Positions 33,260-44,885 of a DNA stretch of 64,000 nucleotides are shown here, in pieces. How positions within the stretch are numbered: position 1 is the stretch's first letter; every line of letters starts with the position of its first letter. Where the stretch lies: assembly GCA_951799445.1 (NCBI GenBank), contig OX637293.1, positions 25,234,001 through 25,298,000 of the forward strand, written 5' to 3'. This stretch comes from Pseudisothecium myosuroides. Lineage: Eukaryota > Streptophyta > Bryopsida > Hypnales > Lembophyllaceae. The notes beneath the pieces are model-generated. The model did not search any database. It was given only the letters and a program-made list of their open reading frames with translations, and was not told the DNA's origin. Position numbers and translations under genes: made by a program.

Positions 33260-34978
33260 ATGGCCAATTGTGTAGCGAAAGTAGGAATTAGTAGCATGCT
33301 CCCCCCCCAAGCTTCCCTCATTCGGGGATATAACGGCGCGAGTATTGGTGGTGACGGCCGCGCGCAGGCGGTCACGGGCCGACTCGGCGTGGAATTTCCC
33401 AGACTGGTGACGAGTGGTCTAAGTGTCGCTCAGCCGATGGTGAAGCCGCTGAACTTCGCGCAAAAGATCGCGGACAAGGTGATTGGGGTGATTGAGCAGC
33501 ATCTGCATTGGGGCGACAACGCGCCGCTGCCTTCGACGGTGGATCCCCAAGTGCAACTGGAGGGCAATTTCTTCCCCGTGGAGGAGAGCCCCGCACAGCA
33601 TAATCTCGAAGTTGAGGGCACGCTCCCGGCGTGTCTGGAAGGTGTGTACGTGCGCAACGGACCCAACCCTCAGTTTGTGCCAACGGGCCGTCACCATCTG
33701 TTCGATGGCGACGGCATGTTGCACGCCGTGAGCATCCATGGAGGCGATAATTCCGTCAGCTACGCTTGTCGCTACACGCGCACGTACCGCTTCCAAGAGG
33801 AGGAGCGTCACGGGCGCGCGTTTTTTCCCAAACCCATCGGGGAGCTTCACGGCTACGGCGGCGTGGCGCGCCTGCTGTTGCACTGGTCGCGGGCATTGCT
33901 CGGGATTCTGGACGCGTCGCAGGGGATGGGCATGGCGAATGCGGGTCTGGCGTTTTTCAACAACCGCTTGCTGGCGATCTCGGAAGACGATCTCCCCGTG
34001 GAGGTTCGTCTGACGGCGGATCATGACATCGAGACCGTTGGGCGCTACGATTTCCAGGGCCAGCTCGCGCATTCCATGATCGCGCATCCCAAAATCGACC
34101 CCCACACCGGGGAGCTTTTCAGCCTCAGTTACAACGTCCTGTCCGCGCCCTACTTGAAGTACCTCGTGTTCTCCGCCGACGGCGAGAAGAAAGTGGAGGT
34201 GCCCGTCACATTGCCGGAAGCCGCCATGACGCACGACTTCGCTATTACGGAGAATTTTGTCGTGATCCCGGACCAGCAGATTGTGTTCCGGTTGAAGGAG
34301 ATGCTCACGGGCGGCTCCCCGGTCGTGCTGGACCCGAAGAAGACGCCGCGGTTCGGCGTGATGCCGAAATACGCCACCAGTGAAGCCGAGCTCCAGTGGA
34401 TTGAAGTCCCCGATTGCTTTTTTTTCCATTTGTACAACGCCTGGGAAGAGGGCGACGACGTGGTGGTCGTCGGAACCTCCATGACCCCGGCGGACATCAT
34501 CTTCAAAACGAGTGAAGTCCCGCGCGCGTTCCTCACCGAGGTGCGCCTCAACCGCGTCACGGGCACCTCGACCAAACGCGAGCTCGCGGATCTCAACTTA
34601 GAAGTGGGAAGAATGAATCCCAATTACCTGGGCGTCAAGACCCAACACTTGTACCTTGCCATTGTGGAGCCATGGCCCAAAGTGTCAGGGATCGCTAAAG
34701 TCGACTTGCAATCAGGCGAAGTCGTCGCGCGCTACAACTACGGCCGCGACCGCTTCGGCGGCGAGCCCATCTTCGTGCCGCGCACATCCGACCCCGCGGC
34801 GCCCGAGGACGACGGTTTTTTGCTCGCGTTTTGCCACGACGAGTCCACCGGCGCGTCGGAGCTGCTCGTGCTGGACGCGGCGTCGCCGTCACTAACCCAA
34901 GTCGCAGCCGTGAAGCTGCCGTCACGAGTCCCTTACGGCTTCCACGGCACATTCATCCCGGCGGCCGATCTGTCATAA
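33260..34978 (+). CDS. NCED: 9-cis-epoxycarotenoid dioxygenase (carotenoid cleavage dioxygenase family)
   Basis: A single intact frame of 572 codons encodes a non-haem iron enzyme of the RPE65/CCD family. By family knowledge it cleaves 9-cis-violaxanthin or 9'-cis-neoxanthin at the 11,12 double bond to give xanthoxin, the committed step of abscisic acid synthesis, in plastids. All four iron-binding His are present: H276 (MIAHPKID), H325 (MTHDFAIT), H390 (FHLYNAWEE) and H562 (PYGFHGTF). The second-shell Glu match E242 (ISEDDLP), E448 (NLEVG) and E502 (GGEPIFVP). VRNGPNPQF and LFDGDGMLH are also typical. Residues 1 to about 60 look like a transit peptide (few acidic residues), followed by an amphipathic helix (about 65-83) that in NCEDs contacts the thylakoid. 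It is slightly shorter than most seed-plant NCEDs (about 600), mainly at the N terminus. The ATG has T at -3 and G at +4; the next Met is residue 13. The coding part is strongly GC-rich, with many GCG and CCG codons, unlike the AT-rich surroundings. It may be a CCD of another subclass, but CCD7 and CCD8 do not fit. Confidence 0.92.
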   Translation: MANCVAKVGISSMLPPQASLIRGYNGASIGGDGRAQAVTGRLGVEFPRLVTSGLSVAQPMVKPLNFAQKIADKVIGVIEQHLHWGDNAPLPSTVDPQVQLEGNFFPVEESPAQHNLEVEGTLPACLEGVYVRNGPNPQFVPTGRHHLFDGDGMLHAVSIHGGDNSVSYACRYTRTYRFQEEERHGRAFFPKPIGELHGYGGVARLLLHWSRALLGILDASQGMGMANAGLAFFNNRLLAISEDDLPVEVRLTADHDIETVGRYDFQGQLAHSMIAHPKIDPHTGELFSLSYNVLSAPYLKYLVFSADGEKKVEVPVTLPEAAMTHDFAITENFVVIPDQQIVFRLKEMLTGGSPVVLDPKKTPRFGVMPKYATSEAELQWIEVPDCFFFHLYNAWEEGDDVVVVGTSMTPADIIFKTSEVPRAFLTEVRLNRVTGTSTKRELADLNLEVGRMNPNYLGVKTQHLYLAIVEPWPKVSGIAKVDLQSGEVVARYNYGRDRFGGEPIFVPRTSDPAAPEDDGFLLAFCHDESTGASELLVLDAASPSLTQVAAVKLPSRVPYGFHGTFIPAADLS

Positions 34979-35400
34979 TCCGTCGCCCCTTCTTTTGCCG
35001 TTTTTTCGATTCTCGTGAGGACTGCGTGCCCAACTTGTGCATAGCTTCAACCGTTTTTTCGCAGTCTCCTCTTGTACATTAAATCTCACGATCATCAGTT
35101 ACGTTTACGGTCACCATACAACAATTATCTCAGTTTTCTGGGCCCCTGACTGTCGCCATCCTCGCCTAGCACCCATCCATTTGAGGTCCTCGCGACCTCA
35201 CCTTCGGAGCAAGTTTTGAATTGAGCTTTGTGCTGTTTTTGTGGATGTCAACTCTTGCTAGCATGGAGGATGTTTTTCTGGGAGCCCTTGTAGCTGACCT
35301 TGTGAAAATTTAGCTCACACTTTTATTGTTGCAAACTCATTATTCTCAGCATTTTTATAAAGATTGAAATTTTTGATGCACTTTGGTCTCAACTCGACTC
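34979..35400 (+). other. Probable NCED 3' untranslated region
   Basis: After the TAA at 34,976-34,978, GC content falls. TTGTACATTAAA near 35,070 combines a TTGTA-type far-upstream word with an ATTAAA-type near-upstream word, and T-rich stretches follow. No perfect AATAAA was found close by, so the polyadenylation site is a guess. Confidence 0.35.
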
Positions 35401-36710
35401 TTGGTATGTTGCTGCATTGACTCAGATGCTTGTAGTTTCAAGAACACACTTCTGCTCTGATTCGTGCATGTATCTATCCCAAAGGCTGGCACTTGCTTTT
35501 TTGCAGCCGTTATGTAACTACCACGACGCGAAAATCGAATATCTGGCAACAACAGTCGGATAGAGAGCGTTATGAACAACATCCATAGCCGCGCAGCTCG
35601 AAGCAGGGGGGCTGATTGTACCTTCGTCCACGTACTTGTTATTACCCCAATTGCTTTGCCATCATGTTGCTGGGCACTAAAGGCTGACAAAAAGTTTCCT
35701 TTACAAGCTTGACATTCTGGATTTGTGATACGGTACTGCAGTGAGAAGGAAGCTTCAGACAATCTCTCTCAAGAAGTCGTGTGCATGGCAGTTTAGGGTT
35801 TCCGTCTGCTGTCTCCAGCCTTTCCTTTTGAAGTCAGTGTTGTTGACATTCACGAAGATTGTACTCCCTGTTTGGGAAAAGGAAAAGTGTGTTGATGTTA
35901 CCCATACTCTGCTTTTTTTGTGAAATTCACGTACACTAGTGTTAACCCTGTGACGCCATAGAGACTCAAAGTGTTTGATGAATGTCTTTGAAGGTTTCTG
36001 TAGAAACAAAGAATGCACCTATTCATCCAGTACCATTGAATTATTTTTGGTTAACTACCTTGGTAATAGGCCTATCAAGGTCAAGACTTTGATGTTACAG
36101 GTGTAAAGATTTCTATGCACTAAAAGGGTGTTAGATACATCATGCGTTAGAGAATCTCAACCTAGGGACCCAATTCAACTCCAGTTGAAAAAATTCTTAG
36201 CACTTTCATTGGTCAAGAGCTTAGTAATGGATCACAACGAAGACCACCAAGACCACCAATCAGAGCGTTCTGAATTCTTCAATTTCTTTGGCTTGTTCTG
36301 TTCAAATTCAAGCTCGGAGCTACTGTACGTACAACTCTAGCTCCACGGCACTCAGTTCTGCAAAAGCTAATGCTTGCAATCACATGATCATGACTACCGG
36401 TAGTTGAATGTCTTTCGGTGACTTTCATAAACTTCCATCAGGTCGCCCATGACCCGTTCATCGGTTCATGTTTTTAGAAAAGAAGAATAAAGGATAAACA
36501 AAGAATTCTTTCCGACACGAACTAGAGTCACGAGGTAAAGACGTTAAAGTGTTTGATGCTTTCTTTCCGTCATTTCTACAAAAAATAAATAAAATTATAA
36601 TTCCTGCAACAAACCCACTGCATTCTGCTCTGACCTCAGCGTGGTGACGTCCATTATTATTTTATTTTATTTTTTGAAATAAAGGGACAATTTATTCCAC
36701 TGCCGGATGA
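35401..36710. other. Unique DNA downstream of NCED, no gene recognised
   Basis: Moderate GC; short frames on both strands (for example 135 codons at 35,355-35,762 minus, 87 codons at 35,755-36,018 minus) show no known domain. Confidence 0.35.
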
Positions 36711-36935
36711 TTAACCGGCTTTAAGGACGGGCTGGTGATCCTGGAAATCATCCTTTGGATACCGTGTGAATCATTGGCTTAAAAAATTGCAAAAGCATTC
36801 ATTGGAAGTCAAACTACTGTAGTGTAGAAGACCTTCCCTTTTCACAACAAAATTCCGAGGATGAATAGTTGCACTTTTGTCCTACATGCAAGGATTCTTT
36901 GTCATCCATTTACCACAATAGGGTCGCATCATTGT
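36711..36935 (+). mobile_element. Second TTAA-family MITE copy
   Basis: Preceded by TTAA and starting CCGGCTTTAAGGACGGGC, then ACCGTGTGAATCATTGGC, GAAGACCTTCCCTTTTCAC and AAATTCCGAGGATGAATAGT, all shared with the 40.0 and 50.0 kb copies. The right end is decayed and its position approximate. Confidence 0.55.
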
Positions 36936-38142
36936 GTAAGGGTTTATATACACATTGAATCGGTTAGTATTAAAATAATAATAATAATATAATTTGTAAA
37001 ACAAATGGACAATTCACTCCATCATAACATTAATTCAATAGCCTTCATGCCCATTGCCTTTCCTTCATGCACCCTACTCATCACATTAAGCCTCCACATG
37101 TCCATTTAGCTATTGATGTAGAATATTTCACACCCTGTCTTGTAGAACCAAGGCAATGAGAGTGCATGCTATTGGCTGTTATGATTGTAGAAAAATGACA
37201 AACTGGTCACCAAAATCAAGGGCTTTCTTAGCAAAGAACCATAAGCCAATAAACCATTATTTTAACAAACCACTTCTAGGGCAATTTATAGATTGTACCA
37301 CTTTCATGCCTTCTATGTGGCCAAAAAACGTTGATTGCATCTACAAAACAATCAAAACTTCCTATGAATTACAATGCCAAGTTCTACAAGCTTTTGAGCC
37401 TTCATCTATGCCAACTTGATTTTTTGTTCATGACATTAGTAACAAATAGATCATTTACTGAACCTTTCATATCCATAATTAGATTGAGATATTCACAAAT
37501 AATTCAATGAAATTGTTTAAAACAATGTCAAATGTACTAAAAAATCAAATTTAGTTGGACAAATTTTAATTTGTGAAGCTATAGTTTTTTTGATAAATGT
37601 TTTGCTAAATTTAGTCACATTGTCTATAGCTCCATTTTACCAATAGTAGATATCAATGTTGACTTAGATACTATTAGTTACTTTTTCATTCACCAATAAA
37701 ACTACCATTTAGACAAAATACACTTGGACAAAGTTGGCTTTTAATTGTTGGTTGAGAAGATGAACCTGCTTCCTAATTTGAGTGAATTCTATATATAAAA
37801 ATTAGCATGAAATGATAGAACTAATATGGAATTCTACGTGGAAGTATGCAATTTACAAGAAGAGAACCATAATTGTTGGCCGGCAAAATTTTAAGAGGAG
37901 GCTTGTAGAAAATCCAAGAAGGCAAATTTTTGACACCCAGAAAACTATTTTAAACAATAGTCTGTCAATTTATAATTGCTTTCAATTTGACAACTAGGCA
38001 AAGCTACTCCTAAAATGTGTCTTCTCCCTATTCATATAGAAATGGAAATATTATAAAAATTAGCAAAGGCAAATTGAGAAACTTGAAATTTTATTTTTGA
38101 TTCCCACATAACATGGCCTTTCCCCACATTTACATAATTCAC
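36936..38142. other. AT-rich intergenic DNA
   Basis: Around 37,105-37,165 the words GATGTAGAATATTTCACACC and TAGAACCAAGGCAATGAGAG are a fragment of the 43.7 kb MITE. Short frames of 87 and 61 codons (37,156-37,419; 37,812-37,997) have no recognisable domain. Confidence 0.4.
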
Positions 38143-38146
38143 TTAA

Positions 38147-39064
38147 CCCCTAAAGGACCAAGGCATTTTCTGGCTTCAAAACCACTGAAAACTGCCATTT
38201 CTGCTACAATCACTTCCTAAACCAAAAAAACTTTTTTTTTAGAATCTAACGTAGGATCTTGTACTTCACTTGTCTAGGATCATGTGGTAAAAATTTCATG
38301 AAGTTTGACCGTATGGATTGGAAAATATTAGCATTCGAAGTTGGAAAAAGAAGTTTTTTTGAACTGTGGCCTGTAATTTCAAATGACTTTGACGGCCATT
38401 TGTGGATTTTTTTGCACTATTCACCGTAAAGTTAAATTTTTTTATGTTGAACATTTGAGCACAGAGTCGGGGAAAAAAATTTCAGAATTTCAAAACTTGA
38501 TTTTCACATATAAAAAAATTGTTAAGTAGAAGTAGGTCCAAAATTGAACGAAACACTAAATCATTAATAGCTCTTAGCTAGAATTAAAATACCATAATCC
38601 CAATGGTGGGATTGTTCTTGCAAAAAAATTTAACCTTGTCAAAAAGAAAAAATTGAAAAAAAAAATTGAAAATTGCATTCAAAAATGAATTATATAAGTT
38701 TTTTTTTTGAAGATGCTTAGATTGCCCAAAAAACAAGATTGTCCATAACTTTCTCATTCTGAGTCTAAATAGAATGAATCAAAGCTTCAAATGTAGACAA
38801 AAACATAATCTTTGAGGAAAAAAAATTAAGAAAAAAAATTCAATTTTTTAAAGTTTTTTTTTTCTGCCCGGCAAACTACTTTTTTGACTTTGGGTAGCAT
38901 AACTTTCGCTTCCAGGCACCGAATGAAAAAAAAATATATTTTTAGAAAGCTAATGTGATTTCCTATCTTCAAAAAAAGTTTCAAAAATCAGTTCAAAAAT
39001 TTAGGTGGCACGAGCCTGCCCGAAATCCCAAGTGTCCCCCGAGGGGACTTTGGTCCTTTAGGGA
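38147..39064 (+). mobile_element. TTAA-target TIR element, full-length copy B
   Basis: The left end is TTAA (38,143-38,146) followed by CCCCTAAAGGACCAAGGC. The right end is ACTTTGGTCCTTTAGGGA followed by TTAA (39,065-39,068). 918 bases. It matches copy A (30,429-31,339) along its length in inverted orientation. At 38,571-38,574 it keeps an intact TTAA, the same internal position where another copy (47.3 kb) has received a nested element. Confidence 0.85.
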
Positions 39065-39068
39065 TTAA

Positions 39069-39975
39069 GTCATCCTCCAAGTCAACATGCTGTCATCTTG
39101 ACGCCCACTAATTTTTATTTATTTATTTGACACAAATTAATATATTCCAGTGACAAATAAAAAGAATCAAAGGGTTCCACTACAAAATTCAACAAGGGTG
39201 TTTTTAAGGTCACTACACCTAATTTCAACCACATTCTAAAACCAACCACTATAGATTCTTGCCTAAAATATATTCCTACTATTCTTGAGGGTCTATGGTC
39301 GGTTTTAAAAACATTTCATTTTAGCACTTTAAAAATTCGTAGTTTATTCATACGGTGTCCTAAAAATACATTTTAAGAAAATCTACAAACTTCTTTAGAC
39401 TACCAACAAGATTCCACAAAAAGCTTTTTTATTATAATAATGAGAACCATGCTGAATTGCTTATTTGTTTGATTTTAGGTGTAGTTACCTTTAGGTCTAA
39501 TCACATTTGGCTTTATCTTCCGTTCTTTGAATGATTTATAATTGCATAAAAATTTGACCATTGACATCTGCGTTGTTTTATGATTGCGGAGCCTAGTTGG
39601 TGTCCAGTATGGCGGGGTCATAAGAGCGATGACATAGAGATAAGAACCAGGCATTTACTCTCACAACTCACAACGCACAACGCACATGAATTTGCCAACT
39701 CTCACAACGCTAGCAATTTGTAAAAGTGAATTTGTGAGAGCAATTTGTAAGAGCCAACAAATTTGTGAAGGAACTTGGGAGCAACAAATTTTTGATGGAG
39801 AGGGAAATGAATTTGGATTGCAATATGATACAAAGTTTGGATTTTTTTTGTCAATTCAATCATACTAAGATTAACTTGTTAATTTTGGATTGTACAGAAG
39901 CACTCAACACCAAAATTATTGCAATTCACTTAAATAATTTTTCCCCAGTTTTGAATGACTTATAACATAATCCTA
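39069..39975. other. AT-rich intergenic DNA with dispersed repeat
   Basis: About 39,215-39,405 is the inverse of about 29,378-29,590. Positions 39,670-39,780 are rich in the repeated word AATTTGT. The frames at 39,686-39,965 look like chance. Confidence 0.4.
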
Positions 39976-40192
39976 GAAAGATAGGCTGGTCACCATGGAA
40001 ATCAGCTTTTGGGGTACCGTGTGAATCATTTGCTTAAAAACTTCTCAATATGACTCATTGTAGGTTAAACTATTGTGCAAGATCCTTCCCTTTTCACACA
40101 AAATTCCAAGGATGATCATTTGCACTTCTGTCCTACATAGAAGGATTCTTGGTCATCCATCGAACACTCAATGTCTGTGGCGTCCTTCTAGG
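39976..40192 (+). mobile_element. Second TTAA-family MITE copy
   Basis: It shares ACCGTGTGAATCATTTGC, CCTTCCCTTTTCACAC and TTGCACTTCTGTCCTACAT with the other copies and ends GGCGTCCTTCTAGGG followed by TTAA. The left end is decayed (near CCTAGAAAGATAGGCTGG). Non-coding. Confidence 0.58.
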
Positions 40193-41862
40193 GTTAAGAT
40201 GACCCTAATTGTATCAAACCAATGCCTAACTAACTCACGACAAATGTTTTTACAAAACCTGCACCTTTTCATCTTTTGCGGAGGTATTGTGAACTAGACA
40301 ATGGCCATGTAGGATGCCAATACATCTTGTAGAATCACCTACTGAAGTCGCGGAGCAACGAGAGCAAATCCTTGAAGCTGTATTGGCACCCTACATGGCC
40401 ATTATCATTTTTAACAACCCATGACAAGAATTCTCGGCAAGTGGCGTGGCGCTATTTGTCAATCACCTAAAACCAAGAGCTTGTCGTTTCCGGCCTGTGC
40501 CCATCGACCGATCACACTGTGTCAATTATTTGTTGCTTGCCAATCTTCAAAAGGAGCTTGATTCCGGAAATGAGGGTTGATAAATGTCACAAAGGGCACA
40601 AACTATGACTCATAATGTGCTTGCTGGTAGCCAATCGCAAAACGCCATGGTGGAGACTGGAGAGAATTCTAGTCGTGGCAGTTGCGGTTTTATAATCGTT
40701 GTTACCAAACGCCAGGTGAGAACAGGGCTTGAATCAGTCTGGTTGCCTTCAACCAATTCAGGCAAGGCCTACGCTGCCCAGCTGCATGGGCAACGTGGAG
40801 ATAGCAAAACCAACTGAATCCCTACGTAGGCTTCTGCCAAGCAAACGGAACCATTTTTCCCATTGTAAGGGATAAGTTTAAGTTAGTGAATTTCGGAGTG
40901 ATTTCAAATAGGCGGCGGCTACGGAGCGGCAGTCGTAATAAGTTAACGTATTCCGCTGTCTCTTCTGAGTGTCCGGGACTCCGGCACCGTCCCGCCGCCC
41001 GAGGCGGCATGCCCGGCGGATAACGGGCGCGCGACTCTGCGCGCGGGTGCTGATCTCGGAGCGGGTCGAAAGTCGTCGGCGGATCTCCGTTGCATGGACC
41101 CCAACTGTCGGCCTCTGCATGGACCAATCTATCTGGCCAATGGAGGCCTTTCACTTCACGTGGGTGTCACATGGGTCTCTCTTTTGCGGGACCTTGCGGG
41201 ACTTTTTCGGAGCCAACCAGGTGGGACTGCGGGAGCCCGTGTATTTAGTCCGCCATGGCTGGAGGAGCCAGATCGAGCGACGTGTTACGATATTCGAGCC
41301 ACAAGCTCCTGAGATCAGCACCCGTGTTTTCTATGGCGTAGCAAACCCCTGCTTGGGGAATCTTAGTAAACATAAAGGGGTCACCTGCAAGACTGCAACA
41401 CTGAAAGTTCTAGACTGAAAGTTCTAGACTTCTAGCTGATGACGACCAAAGTCCCCATGTAACAGAGGCTCAAATCCAGGGTTGCTATTGGTTTCAAGTT
41501 ACCTTGCGCGTTGACGATAAAAGAAACACTGTGCTGTACGTAACTGGAATCAAACCGAGATTCAATCACCGTGAGAGTACAACACATGTACACTAAACAA
41601 AGCTTGAGGAACAGAATGGAAGAACTGAACTCAGTAAGTTACTGACGGAAATGAGGAGCATACTCGAAAAGCCGCACATCCTCAGCAAGAACGACGTCCA
41701 CGGAAATCTTCAGTTTGGAAGAAACTTGGAGCGGTCTTTGAGACCAGTTTCACCAGAAGCGCTGGATGAGAACTAACCACGAGGGCAAGACAAAGCTGCT
41801 ACAATTATAAAACTTAGAACCAACGAGATCTCCGTCTCGTTTTTGGTAGACTGTAGACCCTG
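40193..41862. other. GC-rich unique block, unexplained
   Basis: The core (about 40,590-41,430) is among the most GC-rich non-NCED sequence in the window, with CpG-dense words such as CCGTCCCGCCGCCCGAGG near 40,988. It holds a 149-codon frame (40,969-41,418 plus) and a 110-codon frame on the opposite strand, neither with a recognisable domain. It could be a promoter or CpG island, a gene fragment, or the inside of an unrecognised element. A 16-base tandem repeat (ACTGAAAGTTCTAGAC) sits at about 41,400-41,430. Confidence 0.35.
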
Positions 41863-41866
41863 TTAA

Positions 41867-42637
41867 CCTAGTGACCATTTTTTGGTCGCTGCCCCTGTTT
41901 TTTGAGCTGCCCATTCTCATAGTTTGAGTTTTTTGAAAAATAAAATTTATTTAAAAAAAATAGACTTTCTTACAAATCTAATGGTAGTGATTTCATCAAA
42001 TTTTGAGTTAAACTCCGCCTTGTGGAATTTTTCAAAGTTTAGCAGTGTAGTCTAATTTACAATTCGTTTTTTTGTATTCGATTTGGGCATGGACTAAAAA
42101 GTCAACCAACCAATGAGCTTCTTGCCCACCTCATAAAGGTCAGATCCACCTTGAAAGTTCAGATCCACCTTGAAAGTTCAAATCCAAGGAGCTCAAGGAG
42201 AAGACAAGTGTCCCATTCTTTTTTCTCTTGCAAACACTACTCAAATTTCAGTGTCCACTGTGCATTGCAAGCTTCACCATGAATTGTAAAATTCTTGGAA
42301 TGTTATGAAATTGTACATGTACATTTTCAACTCTCTTATCTTTCAATGAGCACAAAAAAGGCATCATTTTGAAATACTCTCACAAAAATATGCTCCTTCA
42401 AAGTGAGTTGCCCTATATTTCATTAACCCAAATAAAACTTCAAAATTAAATATCTCCTAAACCATGCGGTTAAATAATTTGAATTTTTTTGAGGTGCTCA
42501 CTCTCAATGTTAACTTTAAGATCCTACTGTTACATTATATCCGATCTCCAAAAAAATGGATCAAAAAAATTGCTCTAGTTGTTGGCAGTTTTGGCCCATT
42601 TTGAAAGAACCCCCCCCCCCCCTTGGATCCTTAAGGG
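41867..42637. mobile_element. TTAA-target TIR element, diverged copy
   Basis: The left end is TTAA (41,863-41,866) followed by CCTAGTGACC. The right end is GGATCCTTAAGGG followed by TTAA (42,638-42,641). About 771 bases. The interior has the family style (AAATATCTCCTAAACCATGC, GTTACATTATATCCGATC) but is quite diverged. A run of 12 C sits at 42,611-42,622. Confidence 0.55.
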
Positions 42638-42641
42638 TTAA

Positions 42642-43184
42642 AGGACATTTCATGTCCAAGGCTCCAAGCTTGGTCAAACTTCATTGGATTTCTACATTAA
42701 AACATATATTTCAAAATTTTGATATTTTTCACATGTAGTAATATATGTTTAAAGTTTAATCTCATTTTTTCATAATTAAAAACTTCAAATTCAATTTTAT
42801 AAGATTTTTAAGAGAAATTTCTTTATAAAAATCATAGTAATTACAAAAATGCTTAAAATAGCATGAATTCTTTAAAGAAAATGGAAATAATAGTGACAAA
42901 CATCATGGTGAAATTGATGTACTCTTTAAGTTCATAGCAAGAGAAATTTGATAGAAAAAGTTCAAAAAGTGGTGTATTTTGAGCTTTCAAGATGCTCTCT
43001 TCAAAGTGTCGGCAAAAATTACAACTTTAACAATTTTGAAAAGAATTCAAATGAAGTAAAAAGTAGAATATTGGAGCTACATTTTGTTAGTTAAGCTTAA
43101 AAGCATTTAAAATCAAAAACTAGGTGAAAAATGCAAGTTTGACTTTCAAAATGCCCGTGGGGCTTGCAATGTCTTTTAAGGATT
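42642..43184. mobile_element. Possible further TTAA element next to the previous copy
   Basis: The sequence after the shared TTAA starts AAGGACATTTCATGTCC, and the right side ends GTCTTTTAAGGA followed by TTAA near 43,184. The previous element may have inserted at this one's left end. Weakly supported. Confidence 0.35.
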
Positions 43185-43656
43185 AATCTAGGTCTATTTT
43201 GAGCGGAATCCACTATTTGAATTCACACAATCGAGGGATGTTCAGAGTACCCTATGTAAAGGTCAGATTCAGACATAAATTAAGTATTTTTTAGAGTGTT
43301 TGAATGTTTGGAATATTACAAGGGAAATGTCCAAAATGTTGCAGAAATTTTTCATCTATATTGCTTGAATTAGTTGCCGAAAACAAAAAATCCAGGCACC
43401 AAAATGTTGAATCTTTAACATCAATAGTTCCAGTTGCCGGAACCATGTGCCCGCGAAAAAGAGACTATTCCAGCACTTAGGTGCCAAATCAGACCTTCAT
43501 GTACGATACCCGTCGAGAGACAACTTATCTTTAGGGTAAGCTAAAAATCAGGGAAAGTAATTTAATTTGTATCTTACTCCATTTGCAAGCCAGGTGGGGT
43601 TGTTGGCTTGAAAACAACTGTGTTTTTCAGGCCATGTGAACTGTTTGGGGTCCGAC
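43185..43656. other. Intergenic DNA, no gene seen
   Basis: Nothing recognised. Confidence 0.35.
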
Positions 43657-43812
43657 ATAACATTCAGTAGCTCTACAGTGATGGTGTGGTATATTCCACA
43701 CCCCAACAATGCTTCATCAGTAGCTACTAATGAATTAGACAAATGGAGGATGTAGAGGTACACCATCACTATAGAACCAAGGCAACATCAACACATGCTA
43801 CTGAATGTTATG
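43657..43812. mobile_element. Small MITE, CATAACATTCAGTAG family
   Basis: The ends are CATAACATTCAGTAGC and GCTACTGAATGTTATG, a perfect 16-base inverted repeat. Inside, CTACAGTGATGGTGTG faces ACACCATCACTATAG. The body is the inverse of the copy at 21,357-21,512. The frames crossing it are chance. Confidence 0.7.
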
Positions 43813-44881
43813 GGTGGGGCAAGTTCTTCAAGCCTGTGTTAAATGAGGTCATCCATTTTTTAAGCCTGGTGGATGTGCTCTTAAGAGGCCATGAGTGGAG
43901 TTGTCCACTTTTCTGTAGCCTAGAATTGGATGCCCCACCTGTTTTCTATAGAGATATTGGCCTTGTTTTTCAAGCCTAGTGTTGATGCTCTAAAAGCATC
44001 AACACCCATTTGCCAAAATGCAGAGGTGATTTGGTTGGCAAAATAGGGGCCATCCACTTTGCAAGCCAATACAAAATGGACCGCCCCAACCACGGTCCAC
44101 TAAGAGGCCACCATTTTCTGACAAAATTTTAAAAAAAAATTAACTGCACCGAAAGCAAAAGCTAATCCAATCGGCTCTAGTCTCCATTTGCCGATACAAG
44201 TTTGTCCTTGTTGAAAAAATGCCTCAATGCTTGTCACATGCAGTTTGCTAGCCATGCTCTAACTTGCACAAGAGCCCGGTTTTGTAAGCTATTATAGGCT
44301 TTTGGCTCGGCCTCTTAACAAGTTCATCCATTTTGCAAGCCTAGTGGGGCAATTTTGCAAGTTGGTGGCAATAAGTCATCCGTTTTACAAGATGGGTGGG
44401 GATGCCCCAATAGTTCTTGTAGAAAGAAAGGGGTATACTTTTGAGCTTTTTTGGCACATCAAATTGCGGCACAAGTACAATCTAGACATCATATCTTCAT
44501 TTGGCAAGATTTTATTCTCTTTTCATCCCCACATGAACTCATTTAGATCCTTGCATAATAAACATGAAGCATTGAGTAACCATACTAGTTGCATTCAGTT
44601 TTTGAAGAATAGACAAAATTTGTTTTTTGAACATATTTAGATGAACTTCATATGTTTCCTTGTAGCTCCCATAGTAAGCTCTTGAAAACATTAATAATCC
44701 ATGTAATGGATGGCGTCTCTCTTAGGGATTAATCCATAAGCACTCAGCTTGGAATGCATTCCACCTTTGAAAATTTTCACCTTATAAAACACATACCCAC
44801 ATTAAATGTTTCAAGGTAAAGACCATTTTAGAGCCCCCTAATGTTGGCTTCAAAAATGCATAACTAAGAGTTTCAAAAGCA
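43813..44881. other. Intergenic DNA, no gene seen
   Basis: Several diverged repeats of TTTTGCAAGCC(TA)GTGG-like words (for example near 43,860, 44,060, 44,330), probably an old low-copy tandem structure. The 112-codon frame at 44,302-44,640 has no recognisable domain. Confidence 0.35.
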
Positions 44882-44885
44882 TTAA

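Noticed and set aside
33419..34429. 336-codon minus-strand frame opposite NCED
   Set aside because: It is the shadow of a GC-rich coding frame; the plus strand has all catalytic motifs of a known enzyme.
43813..44640. 112-codon frame at 44,302-44,640 and neighbouring frames as a gene
   Set aside because: They fall in diverged repeated words, lack domains and have no supporting splice structure.
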